A DNA stretch of 14,055 bases from Clostridiales bacterium. Lineage in GTDB: Bacteria > Bacillota_A > Clostridia > Saccharofermentanales > Saccharofermentanaceae. Below, in pieces: positions 1 through 6,675 of this stretch (position 1 is its first letter; each line of letters begins with the position of its first letter). The position numbers were made by a program, and so were the translations under genes. The notes beneath the pieces are model-generated. The model searched no databases. It saw only the letters and a program-made list of their open reading frames with translations, and was not told the origin of the DNA. The DNA is taken from contig JAILHZ010000099.1 in assembly GCA_024695545.1 (NCBI GenBank), positions 1 to 14,055 of the forward strand, written 5' to 3'.

Positions 1-269
1 TCTTCATCATCGTAATAGAGTCCACCGGAACCGATGAGCTTGCCGGTCTCCTTCAGGACGAATCCCCAGTCAAAATCCGTGTCGCTGTTCTCGTGGGCAA
101 CCACGCTCTTAAGCCACTCCTTCGTAGTGTCCACGGACTTGTGCGCATAGTAACGCATGTATTTTGCAACTTCCGGGTCGGATGCCCATCCGTCAAACGC
201 TGCCTGAGCATCGTCCATCGTCAGGGGACGAAGGATCAGCCTTTCAGTTTCAATAACAGGATTCTTCAT
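1..269 (-). CDS. GNAT-family N-acetyltransferase (RimJ/RimL type), 3' end missing
   Basis: The reverse strand from the ATG at 269 reads MKNPVIETERLILRPL and continues for 89 codons to the window edge, so the C-terminal part is missing. The opening ETERLILRPLTMDDA, then an acidic-aromatic stretch (FDGWASDPEVAKYM, about residues 25-38), then WGFVLKETGKLIGSGGLYYD (about 67-86), is the usual start of an Acetyltransf_3/RimJ-RimL domain. These enzymes transfer acetyl from acetyl-CoA to protein N-termini, amines or small molecules. The acetyl-CoA-binding segment would lie beyond the edge, so the substrate cannot be guessed. GGAGG, seven bases before the ATG, fixes the start. A TATAAT box 31 bases upstream of the ATG suggests its own promoter. 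The rpmB terminator upstream makes it a separate unit. Confidence 0.85.
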   Translation of the reverse strand, partial: MKNPVIETERLILRPLTMDDAQAAFDGWASDPEVAKYMRYYAHKSVDTTKEWLKSVVAHENSDTDFDWGFVLKETGKLIGSGGLYYDDE

Positions 270-299
270 AAGGAAAACCTCCAACAAACAGATGCTTCT

Positions 300-328
300 A
301 TTATACAGATAAACCGCTTGTCCGGTAA
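300..328 (-). promoter_or_regulatory. Probable promoter of the GNAT gene
   Basis: On the reverse strand a perfect -10 box TATAAT (300-305) lies 17 bases downstream of a weak -35 candidate TTACCG (323-328). The start point would be near 293, giving a leader of about 24 bases before the ATG at 269. The -10 is convincing; the -35 is poor. Confidence 0.5.
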
Positions 329-395
329 GAAACCAGCAGGCTATACAATTTTGATGGCACACTTCATGGTTTTTTCCGGAAACCCGGAAAAATGA

Positions 396-426
396 AAAAC
401 CCGCTGTCTTCAAGTGAAGAAGCGGG
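396..426 (-). terminator. Rho-independent terminator of rpmB
   Basis: On the reverse strand CCCGCT (426-421) pairs with AGCGGG (405-400). The stem continues inside with TCTTCA/TGAAGA around a short loop, and is followed by TTTTTC. It lies 37 bases after the rpmB stop. A second, AT-flanked hairpin (TTTTTCCGG/CCGGAAAAA, 371-392) follows directly and may be a back-up or just an AT-rich palindrome. Confidence 0.85.
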
Positions 427-462
427 ATCATTTTCATCTTTAAAACCGTCCGGTAAAAGAAC

Positions 463-660
463 TTACGCTCTTTCTACAGCACCGGAACGAAGGCAACGCG
501 TACAAACATGCATAGTCTTAGGGGTGCCATCAACAACTACCTTAACGTTACGAACGTTCGGCTGCTGCTGTGTCAACGCACGACGGGAAACCTGTGAACG
601 CGTGATGCTGATTTTTCTGCCGAAATGAGTATCTTTCTGACAGATCTCACACTTTGCCAT
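463..660 (-). CDS. rpmB: 50S ribosomal protein L28, zinc-binding (C+) form
   Basis: A 65-residue protein of normal size for bacterial L28, a component of the large ribosomal subunit. It opens MAKCEICQKDTHFGRKIS, the L28 signature, and continues with RRALTQQQPNVRNVKV and a basic C-terminus. Four cysteines, C4, C7, C53 and C56, form two CxxC pairs expected to hold a zinc ion. This is therefore the C+ paralogue rather than the cysteine-free C- paralogue made under zinc shortage in some bacteria. AGGAGGTG stands just upstream of the ATG. The gene is monocistronic, with a good promoter at 714-742 and a terminator at 396-426, and is transcribed away from the ECF sigma gene. Confidence 0.98.
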   Translation of the reverse strand: MAKCEICQKDTHFGRKISITRSQVSRRALTQQQPNVRNVKVVVDGTPKTMHVCTRCLRSGAVERA

Positions 661-713
661 GTAAACACCTCCTATGTGCTATAAATACGCGACCTAAATT
701 ACGCGCAGACAAG

Positions 714-742
714 ATGATAACACATTTATTCTCCATGTGCAA
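714..742 (-). promoter_or_regulatory. Sigma-A-type promoter of rpmB
   Basis: The reverse strand has -35 TTGCAC (737-742), a spacer of exactly 17 bases and -10 TATCAT (714-719). The expected start is near 707, giving a leader of about 47 bases that ends in AGGAGGTG before the rpmB ATG. Confidence 0.75.
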
Positions 743-761
743 GCATTTTTCAGTGATTTCA

Positions 762-790
762 TTGACGTAGGCGGGAATAGCCGATACTAT
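762..790 (+). promoter_or_regulatory. Sigma-A-type promoter of the ECF sigma operon
   Basis: -35 TTGACG (762-767), 17-base spacer, -10 TACTAT (785-790). Start expected near 797, leaving an untranslated leader of about 104 bases before the GTG at 901. Its -35 is only 19 bases from the -35 of the divergent rpmB promoter. The match to housekeeping consensus suggests basal transcription by the main sigma factor rather than autoregulation alone. Confidence 0.7.
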
Positions 791-822
791 GGAAAAAGTG
801 ACAGAATCATCTCCAGGACAAA

Positions 823-886
823 AAAATCGGCATCATATGTAGTCTAAATAGTAAGGATCCTTAAGAAGTCCCGATTTTCCGGGGAC
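823..886 (+). promoter_or_regulatory. Possible folded 5' leader of the ECF sigma mRNA
   Basis: AAAATCGG (823-830) is the exact complement of CCGATTTT (871-878). The right arm of that stem overlaps GTCCC (868-872), which can instead pair with GGGAC (882-886). Between the long-range arms lies the 12-base palindrome TAAGGATCCTTA (852-863). The two pairings are mutually exclusive, and the second ends five bases before the AGAGG ribosome binding site. No run of T follows, so this is not a terminator. It could affect translation of the sigma factor, or be chance pairing. Confidence 0.25.
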
Positions 887-900
887 AAAGAGAGGTTGGC

Positions 901-1377
901 GTGAAGGACGAAGAATTTTTCAGCAGGGTCGAGAAGATCCGGCAGAAGATGTACGCGATAGCATACTCTTATTTTTCCAGTGAGAGTATGGCTGTTGATA
1001 TGGTGGACGATGCCGTTTACCGCGGGTACCTCAAGAAGAATACTCTGAAGGAACCGCAATTCTTCGAGACCTGGTTGATCCGCATCCTCATGAACGCCTG
1101 CGCTACGGCTTATAAGAAGTCGAAGAAGCACAGGAGCTTCGAGGAGTATGTAGTCGATCACGAACCTTCTGCACAGCCGGTTCTGGACCGTCTGGAGCTG
1201 AAGGAAGCCATTGCATCTCTCCCGGAAGAACTTCGACGGATCATTACACTGAAGTATTATGCCGGTTATTCCACGAAGGAGATCGCTGAGATCCTGAAGA
1301 TCCCGATGGGAACTGTCGGTACCCGTGTTCGAAAAGCACTTGAACTGCTTCGGATCGAACTTGGAGGTGAACCATGA
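901..1377 (+). CDS. ECF-type RNA polymerase sigma factor (sigma-70 family)
   Basis: A 158-residue protein of ordinary ECF length that would direct RNA polymerase to a specific promoter set. Region sigma-2 is at about residues 10-78, with YAIAYSYF, the helix around DMVDDAVYRGYL and the -10 recognition part ETWLIRILMNACATAYKK. A short linker (80-98) leads to sigma-4 (about 100-153), LPEELRRIITLKYYAGYST, followed by the helix-turn-helix KEIAEILKIPMGTVGTRVRK. The start is GTG at 901, five bases after AGAGG. The stop overlaps the start of the next gene (ATGATAG at 1374), so the two are translationally coupled and probably form a sigma/anti-sigma pair. A sigma-A-like promoter lies at 762-790 with a leader of about 100 bases. 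The inducing signal and target promoters cannot be read from the sequence. Confidence 0.93.
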   Translation: MKDEEFFSRVEKIRQKMYAIAYSYFSSESMAVDMVDDAVYRGYLKKNTLKEPQFFETWLIRILMNACATAYKKSKKHRSFEEYVVDHEPSAQPVLDRLELKEAIASLPEELRRIITLKYYAGYSTKEIAEILKIPMGTVGTRVRKALELLRIELGGEP

Positions 1378-2804
1378 TAGATATTGAAAAGGAGATCCTG
1401 GCTTTAACCGAGGAGGCGCAGGATCTTCCGGACACAATGAATATAGACAGGATCCGGAAGAAGACGAAGAAGAGAAAGCGGATCCACACTATCGGTGTGA
1501 TCGGGAAGTCCATGGCCGGTGTTCTGGTTACTATGTTCCTGGCGCTGTTTATTGCGGTCAACAGTTCGGTTTCCGTGGCTCGTGCTTTTTCCGATGCTCC
1601 GGTCATCGGCCCTCTGAGCCAGAGACTGGTCGTGCGTTCAGATATTAAGAAGGCCATGCGGCATAACAAGAATCTGGCGGGTGTTTTTGAAGAGGACGCC
1701 TTGATCCCGGTTGAAATGGAGGATTCCGGAACTACCGGTCAGATGAAGTGTACGGTCGATTCCTTCTATGCGGATGAACTTGCTCTGGTTCTCTGTCTGA
1801 AACTGGATACTAAACTTGAAACAAGTTCCGACAGCTACTTTTACATGACTGAGATACGTGTCATTGACCTGAATACCGGAGAAGATTTGTATGAGAATAC
1901 ATTCTGCTCGATGGATTATTTTGACATGGTCGGAAAGTTTCAGTTTACGGAACTGTACTGGAAACGCCCATGCACGGATTTTAAAGTTCAGTTCAACGTG
2001 AGTGACCCGCAGGCTGGCTCGTATGACATGGTCCCCATCGATTCGTTCAGTTTCGAATTCCATGATGTAGACCCCGCACCTGCGATCCACATCCCGCTCG
2101 ATGAGACGATCACCGCCTGCGGCCTGACCTACCATTTTACTGAGATCCAGGCGGCCGGCTCCATGACGAAGGTCTTCTATGAATGGCCGTATGGAGAGAA
2201 TATGAAGTTCTATACAAGTGATCTTTATATTACTGATCAGGATGGGAATATCATTTCGGATGAATTCCAGGCATACGGATCCAGAATGACAGGCTATGAT
2301 TACATGGATGAAACAACAGGAAAGAAAATGCAGTGCGATATTCTGCCTTCGATCTCCTACGAGGACCCGGATTCAATCACGATCCATATTTCGCAGGTTT
2401 TCTGTTCATCCTATGATCCGCGATTCCTCAAGATCGATCCGGAGAATAAGACGGGAACATTTGAAGGAAGGACATTCCCGATTGAAATCTATGATAATTC
2501 AGCAACATATTCGGATTTCGGCGCTCCGTCCATGCCATATTATGATTCTCTCGATGAAAAGATCTTCGTAGTCGTTCCATATGAGGATGACATGCCGGAG
2601 TTTAATGGTACGATCTGTCTGCTGGCGGGCGAAGGACCGAACTGCGATGGAAACACATTCCCGACCACTATGATCGACGGCAAGGAGTATCTGGTGATCG
2701 AGTACTATAAATATACGTATGATCTGGATGGATGCTACTACTTTGTCCAGGAGGATGATTCCGAGTTCCTGCGCGCCAACAAGTCGTTTGACGTAGATAT
2801 CTGA
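1374..2804 (+). CDS. DUF4179-type membrane protein, probable anti-sigma factor of the upstream ECF sigma
   Basis: A 476-residue protein with a cytoplasmic N-terminus (1-38, acidic then very basic, RIRKKTKKRKR), one membrane segment (about 43-62) and a large outside part. Just after the membrane comes VNSSVSVARAFSDAPVIGPL (63-82), the hallmark start of DUF4179, a domain found in Bacillota proteins encoded next to ECF sigma genes. The remainder is rich in beta-type stretches and acidic, with no catalytic motif I recognise. Only the first 40 or so residues can reach the sigma factor, and they lack the HxxxCxxC zinc motif of classical anti-sigma domains. The anti-sigma role is therefore inferred from family and gene position. 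GGAGGTG lies five bases before the ATG, inside the sigma gene. A terminator follows at 2825. It could instead be a sensor or envelope protein that is merely co-regulated. Confidence 0.8.
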   Translation: MIDIEKEILALTEEAQDLPDTMNIDRIRKKTKKRKRIHTIGVIGKSMAGVLVTMFLALFIAVNSSVSVARAFSDAPVIGPLSQRLVVRSDIKKAMRHNKNLAGVFEEDALIPVEMEDSGTTGQMKCTVDSFYADELALVLCLKLDTKLETSSDSYFYMTEIRVIDLNTGEDLYENTFCSMDYFDMVGKFQFTELYWKRPCTDFKVQFNVSDPQAGSYDMVPIDSFSFEFHDVDPAPAIHIPLDETITACGLTYHFTEIQAAGSMTKVFYEWPYGENMKFYTSDLYITDQDGNIISDEFQAYGSRMTGYDYMDETTGKKMQCDILPSISYEDPDSITIHISQVFCSSYDPRFLKIDPENKTGTFEGRTFPIEIYDNSATYSDFGAPSMPYYDSLDEKIFVVVPYEDDMPEFNGTICLLAGEGPNCDGNTFPTTMIDGKEYLVIEYYKYTYDLDGCYYFVQEDDSEFLRANKSFDVDI

Positions 2805-2824
2805 CCGGTTCTTCCGATTGGTGA

Positions 2825-2858
2825 AAAAGCCTGCTTCAGTGAACTGAGGCAGGCTTTT
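2825..2858. terminator. Bidirectional terminator between the sigma operon and rnfB
   Basis: AAAAGCCTGC (2825-2834) pairs with GCAGGCTTTT (2849-2858), with a further TCAG/CTGA stem around a TGAA loop inside. The + strand reads into TTTTGTGTTT and the - strand into TTTTTCACC. It lies 20 bases after the DUF4179 gene and 24 bases after the rnfB stop, so it can serve both converging operons. Confidence 0.88.
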
Positions 2859-2882
2859 GTGTTTGTAACTGAAGGTCCGTTC

Positions 2883-3713
2883 TTATATCTTATTTTCGGA
2901 GGACGCTGCCGGCCTGGCATCGCCGCGAAGGAATGCGATCGCGTGGGTCGGACATCCGTTGACGCAGGCATCACAGTGGATGCACTTGCTCTGGTCGATG
3001 ACCGCCAGGGACTCTCTCATCGAGATGGCCTGCTGAGGGCAGGATCTTACACACTTCTGGCAGCCGATACATCCGATGGTACAGTTCTTTCTCGTTCTTG
3101 CACCAGGCCACTCGTTCTGGCAGCGGACGGCAACGGTCGCCGATACCGGCATGAGTTCGAGAAGATGCTTCGGGCAGACCTTGACGCACTGTCCGCAGCC
3201 GTGGCACAGTGCACGGTCTACAGAAACGATGCCGTCCTTGAGTTTTAATGCGCCAAAAGCACAGACGTTGATACAGTCGCCGAACCCTAAGCATCCGAAG
3301 GTGCACTGGTTCGGTCCGCCGAGAAGACCGGCCGCAGCATGACAGGAGCTGGTGCCGAGATAGACATAGCGTTTTCCGGTCTGTTCGCAGGTGCCCTGAC
3401 AGCGGAGCACGGCGATCTTCTTTTCCGGGATCGCCGCAGCGACTCCCAGGATCGATGCGATCTCGCGTGCGCAGTCCGCGCCGCCGACGGCACAGAGAGC
3501 TGTATTCGCGCCGCCCTTGGAAAGATATTCCGCGTAGCCTTCGCATCCTGCAAATCCGCAGCCGCCACAGTTGGCGCCGGGAAGCGCTTCTACGATCTTT
3601 TCTTTTGTCTCGTTCTTTTCGACAGCAAAGACACGGGAGATGATAACAATAAGAATACCGAGGACCAGTGCGATCCCTAACATTATGCCGGTAGGAATGA
3701 GTATATCAGTCAT
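2883..3713 (-). CDS. rnfB: Rnf complex subunit RnfB, polyferredoxin
   Basis: A 276-residue iron-sulfur subunit that takes electrons from reduced ferredoxin and passes them into the membrane part of the Rnf complex. An N-terminal membrane helix (about 5-28) is followed by the RnfB-type 4Fe-4S domain, C49-x2-C52-x4-C57-x16-C74 (ALPGANCGGCGFAGC). A middle section has C105, C109, C124 and C137/C141/C147/C151 (CLGFGDCINVCAFGAL). Then come three ferredoxin-like CxxCxxCxxxCP clusters at C170-C180, C215-C225 and C244-C254. That is cysteine enough for about six clusters, as expected for clostridial RnfB and more than in proteobacterial forms. The C-terminal tail (about 262-276) is short and polar. This is the last gene of the operon, four bases after rnfA, with GGAGG overlapping the rnfA stop. 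Confidence 0.96.
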   Translation of the reverse strand: MTDILIPTGIMLGIALVLGILIVIISRVFAVEKNETKEKIVEALPGANCGGCGFAGCEGYAEYLSKGGANTALCAVGGADCAREIASILGVAAAIPEKKIAVLRCQGTCEQTGKRYVYLGTSSCHAAAGLLGGPNQCTFGCLGFGDCINVCAFGALKLKDGIVSVDRALCHGCGQCVKVCPKHLLELMPVSATVAVRCQNEWPGARTRKNCTIGCIGCQKCVRSCPQQAISMRESLAVIDQSKCIHCDACVNGCPTHAIAFLRGDARPAASSENKI

Positions 3714-3717
3714 ATCA

Positions 3718-4314
3718 TTAACCTCCGAACAGATTCTCTACCAGGCCCTTGAAGCCCAGGAAGGAGACAGCGACCAGGGAAGCGGAGATCAGGGTGATCG
3801 GAAGACCTTTGAGGGACTCCGGCACATCCGCCTTATCGATCCTCGAGCGTACACCTGAGAAGAGGAACAGCGAGAGGGTAAATCCGATGCCGGCACCCAG
3901 CGCGTTGACCATGGACTCAGCGAAGGTGTAGTTGCTGTTGATGTTCAGGATCGTTACACCGAGAACGGCGCAGTTGGTGGTGATCAGGGGGAGGTAAATG
4001 CCCAGTGCTTTATGAAGCGGCGGCATCGACTTCTTCATGATCATCTCGATCATCTGAACGAGTGCAGCGATAACGAGGATAAAGACCAGCGTCTGCAGGT
4101 ACCCGAGTTTAAGCGGGTTCAGGAGCAGGTGCTGGATCGGCCATGTGATCGCAGAGGCGACCAGCATGACGCATACGACCGCCCCGGACATACCCATCGC
4201 GGTCTTAAGATTCTTGGATACTCCGAGGAAAGAACAGATACCCATGAACTTCGATAGAACGAAGTTATCAACGAGGATCGCGGAGAAGATAATGATCAGG
4301 AATTCTCTAGCCAT
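3718..4314 (-). CDS. rnfA: Rnf complex membrane subunit RnfA
   Basis: A 198-residue, almost wholly hydrophobic protein with about six membrane segments, the normal size for RnfA/NqrE. It forms the core of the ion-translocating membrane part together with RnfE. Family marks are LVDNFVLSKFMGICSFLGVS (15-34) and LPLITTNCAVLGV (108-120). C27 and C115 correspond to the two half-membrane cysteines that, with the matching pair in RnfE, hold the intramembrane 2Fe-2S cluster seen in the homologous Nqr and Rnf complexes. The start is supported by AAAGGAGGAG overlapping the rnfE stop, three bases upstream. It is followed four bases later by rnfB. Confidence 0.97.
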   Translation of the reverse strand: MAREFLIIIFSAILVDNFVLSKFMGICSFLGVSKNLKTAMGMSGAVVCVMLVASAITWPIQHLLLNPLKLGYLQTLVFILVIAALVQMIEMIMKKSMPPLHKALGIYLPLITTNCAVLGVTILNINSNYTFAESMVNALGAGIGFTLSLFLFSGVRSRIDKADVPESLKGLPITLISASLVAVSFLGFKGLVENLFGG

Positions 4315-4317
4315 GTA

Positions 4318-5091
4318 TTACTCCTCCTTTCCCTTGCAGAGACTGCAGCCGCCGCAGGACAGGCAGTCGGACTTGTCGCCCGCAACACCGCACGGCGTGG
4401 AGGACTTCGAAGAAGCGTGCTTTTCCTGCTTCTTCATCACAGCCTGCACGATGCAGATGCAGATACCGAATACGAAGAATCCTCCCGGCGGAAGCATGAA
4501 GAACATCATCGGTTCGATCACATCGCCGAAGAGCGGGAGCTTCATGTCGAAGAATGTGCCGCATCCCAGGATCTCTCGGATGGAGCCCATCATGAGAAGA
4601 GCGAGAGTGAAGCCGACACCCATCGAGATACCGTCGAGGATGGAAGGCATGACCTTCTGTTTGCTCGCAAATGTCTCGGCGCGCGCCAGAAGGATACAGT
4701 TAACTACTATAAGAGGAATATAGATCCCGAGGGAATCATTGAGGGCAGGGAAGTAGGCGGAGATCAGCATCTGCACGATCGTAACGAACGTCGCGATGAT
4801 GGTGATAAACGCCGGGATCCTGACCTTGTTCGGGATCACGTTTCTAAGAAGGGAAATGATCGCTTCCGATGCCGTCAGTACGAAAAGCACTGCGATTCCC
4901 ATGTAGAGCGAGGACTTCGCGGAGATGGTCACGGCCAGAAGCGGACAGGTACCGAGGACCAGTCGCAGCGCCGGGTTCTCATAGAGGACACCATTGAGGA
5001 AGATCGACTTCGGAGTATACTTGCTGTTCTTTTCCGCCTGACGTTCATCCGGAGAACGGTACGCGGCATCTTTCATCTTATTCTCACTCAT
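4318..5091 (-). CDS. rnfE: Rnf complex membrane subunit RnfE with a cysteine-rich C-terminal tail
   Basis: A 257-residue integral membrane subunit, partner of RnfA. After a polar N-terminal extension (1-28) come about six membrane segments. Family motifs are NPALRLVLGTCPLLAVT (39-55), LIVVNCILLARAETFA (127-142) and GFTLALLMMGSIREILG (160-176). C49 and C132 are the expected ligands of the 2Fe-2S cluster shared with RnfA. RnfE/NqrD proteins usually end soon after the last helix. Here a cytoplasmic-side tail (about 221-257) carries C234, C243, C246, C249 and C252, the last four as a CxxCxxCxxC run, which looks like a metal or iron-sulfur site. It overlaps rnfG by four bases and has AAAGGGGG upstream. 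Confidence 0.96.
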   Translation of the reverse strand: MSENKMKDAAYRSPDERQAEKNSKYTPKSIFLNGVLYENPALRLVLGTCPLLAVTISAKSSLYMGIAVLFVLTASEAIISLLRNVIPNKVRIPAFITIIATFVTIVQMLISAYFPALNDSLGIYIPLIVVNCILLARAETFASKQKVMPSILDGISMGVGFTLALLMMGSIREILGCGTFFDMKLPLFGDVIEPMMFFMLPPGGFFVFGICICIVQAVMKKQEKHASSKSSTPCGVAGDKSDCLSCGGCSLCKGKEE

Positions 5092-5678
5092 CCGATCAGC
5101 CCCCTTTCTTTGAATAACTGATAGGCTTCACGTGCACGGTTGATACAGCCTGTCGCCGCACGTGAAGAGATCGTGGCACCGGATACCGCGGCCACGTCCT
5201 GATTGAGGACGATCTCGGAATCTGTGCCGAGACCGGTAAAACCGTCGAGAAACGGACGGCCTTCGACTTCTTTTCCGAGCTTCGGCGTATCCGATGCGGC
5301 CGTCGCGATGACCATCACGATCTTGCCGTCCGCACCGATGCCTGTTGTGGTCTCGATGTTGCCGGCATAACCGAATCCGGAAGTGACGAAGATATATCCG
5401 AGAACGGATCCGTCTTTTCCCTTTGCGGTGAAGACTTCATCCGGCTCGATGCCTTTGGCCTGAAGCTCACTCTTGATCTCAGCGGAATACTCGAGTGCTT
5501 CAAAAGAATCTGCTTCCGGGAAGATCGTCAGTTTTCTTTCCTGTGCGGAAGCTTCCTCCTGCTTCTCGATCTCACTTCGGGTCAGGGAATAGGTGCCCGC
5601 CAGAAGGAATACGCAGATGCTGCAGATGAGGGCGAGGATGAGGGCCGGGAGGAGGTCTTTGAACTTAAACTTTTGCAC
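5088..5678 (-). CDS. rnfG: Rnf complex subunit RnfG, covalent-FMN protein
   Basis: A 196-residue protein with an N-terminal membrane helix (about 9-29) and an FMN-binding domain on the outer face of the membrane. It relays electrons in the Rnf complex through a flavin that ApbE joins to a hydroxyl residue. The attachment motif is SGATIS (166-171) after a conserved DVAAV, so the acceptor is Ser171 where the studied RnfG and NqrC proteins have Thr. Other domain marks are GFGYAGNIETTTGIGADGKI (101-120) and PKLGKEVEG (132-140). It starts with GTG at 5678, nine bases after GGAGG; the start overlaps rnfD by 14 bases and the stop overlaps rnfE by four. No apbE gene is in this window, so the flavin transferase must be encoded elsewhere. 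Confidence 0.95.
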   Translation of the reverse strand: MQKFKFKDLLPALILALICSICVFLLAGTYSLTRSEIEKQEEASAQERKLTIFPEADSFEALEYSAEIKSELQAKGIEPDEVFTAKGKDGSVLGYIFVTSGFGYAGNIETTTGIGADGKIVMVIATAASDTPKLGKEVEGRPFLDGFTGLGTDSEIVLNQDVAAVSGATISSRAATGCINRAREAYQLFKERGLIG

Positions 5679-6675
5679 TTTCCTTCACCTCCCCGAACGG
5701 TTTGCCCATCGTCCAGTCATCGATATGCGGAGTCAGGATGTTCATCAGAATGATGGAGAAGGAAACACCTTCTGCCATGTTGCCGTAGTAACGGATAAGG
5801 AATGTCAGGATACCGCATCCGATACCGAAGATGATCTTGCCCTTAGTCGTAAGAGGCGAGGTGACATAGTCGGTCGCCATGAAGAAAGCACCGAGGATGA
5901 GACCGCCTGACATGAGCATGTAGACACTCTCGTGGAAGAGTTCGCTCCAGCCGCACAGGCAGGAAAGATCTCCCGAGAAGTTAAATACGTTGTTGTGTCC
6001 GAAGAGGAAAGAAAGGACAAAGAATGTGCCAACGTAGGCCAGCGGGATCCAGATACGGATGACGTGGCGCAGGATCAGGTAGAGAGCACCGATCAGAAGT
6101 GCGGCGATACATACCTCGCCGATACATCCGGCCTTGTCTCCGATAAAGAGATTCCAAAGGGACGGTGATTCGGGAGTGTTGATCTTCGTAAGCGGTGTTG
6201 CCGAGGATACGGCGTCGACGGATTTAAAGCTGAACCAGGCCCCCGTCCTTACTGTCCAGCAGGTCATTGCTTTCGGGAAAGCAATGACGAGGAAGATACG
6301 TGCGGCAATCGCCGGATTGACGAAGTTGTTGCCGAGTCCGCCGAACATCTGCTTGACGACAACGATCGCGAATGCTGCGCCGATGACGACCATGTAAGGC
6401 GGAAGTGAAACGGGAAGGTTCATGGCCAGAAGAAGACCGGTCACGACTGCTGACAGATCGTAGATCGTGTTGTTTCTCTTCATGACTTTCCGGCAGATAA
6501 ACTCGAAGAGTACACAGGATGCGATGGATAGAAGAGTGATCAGCACCGCACGGATCCCGAAGTAGTACCAGCCCGCGAAGGTGGCCGGCAGAAGCGCGAT
6601 GATCACATCGCGCATGATCGATTGGGTAGTCGCCTTATCCCGGACATGCGGGGAATGCGAGACTTGCAGTTTCAT
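5665..6675 (-). CDS. rnfD: Rnf complex membrane subunit RnfD, covalent-FMN protein
   Basis: A 336-residue polytopic membrane protein of the RnfD/NqrB family, the main flavin-bearing and ion-path subunit. It starts MKLQVSHSPHVRDKATTQSI, typical for RnfD. GLGNNFVNPAIAARIFL (113-129) is the family signature. The flavinylation loop reads DAVSSATPL (154-162), with Thr160 as the predicted FMN acceptor; a Ser stands where the usual SGAT motif has Gly. Near the C-terminus ATDYVTSPLTTKGK is the conserved loop before the last helices. AAAGGAGGT lies 11 bases before the ATG, inside the end of rnfC, whose stop overlaps the start by four bases. The gene overlaps rnfG by 14 bases. Confidence 0.96.
   Translation of the reverse strand: MKLQVSHSPHVRDKATTQSIMRDVIIALLPATFAGWYYFGIRAVLITLLSIASCVLFEFICRKVMKRNNTIYDLSAVVTGLLLAMNLPVSLPPYMVVIGAAFAIVVVKQMFGGLGNNFVNPAIAARIFLVIAFPKAMTCWTVRTGAWFSFKSVDAVSSATPLTKINTPESPSLWNLFIGDKAGCIGEVCIAALLIGALYLILRHVIRIWIPLAYVGTFFVLSFLFGHNNVFNFSGDLSCLCGWSELFHESVYMLMSGGLILGAFFMATDYVTSPLTTKGKIIFGIGCGILTFLIRYYGNMAEGVSFSIILMNILTPHIDDWTMGKPFGEVKESAKV

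Noticed and set aside
371..392. AT-flanked CCGG palindrome as a regulatory element
   Set aside because: Short GC core directly behind the rpmB terminator; at most a back-up terminator, with nothing to support another role.
93..395. 100-codon + strand frame across the GNAT start and the intergenic region
   Set aside because: It runs across a promoter and the start codon of a well-supported - strand gene and has no ribosome binding site or family match.
844..1437. 197-codon open frame antisense to the ECF sigma gene
   Set aside because: The + strand frame has clear sigma-2 and sigma-4 regions; the antisense product resembles nothing.
4417..5121. 234-codon open frame antisense to rnfE
   Set aside because: Highly charged low-complexity product, the expected complement of a membrane protein gene.
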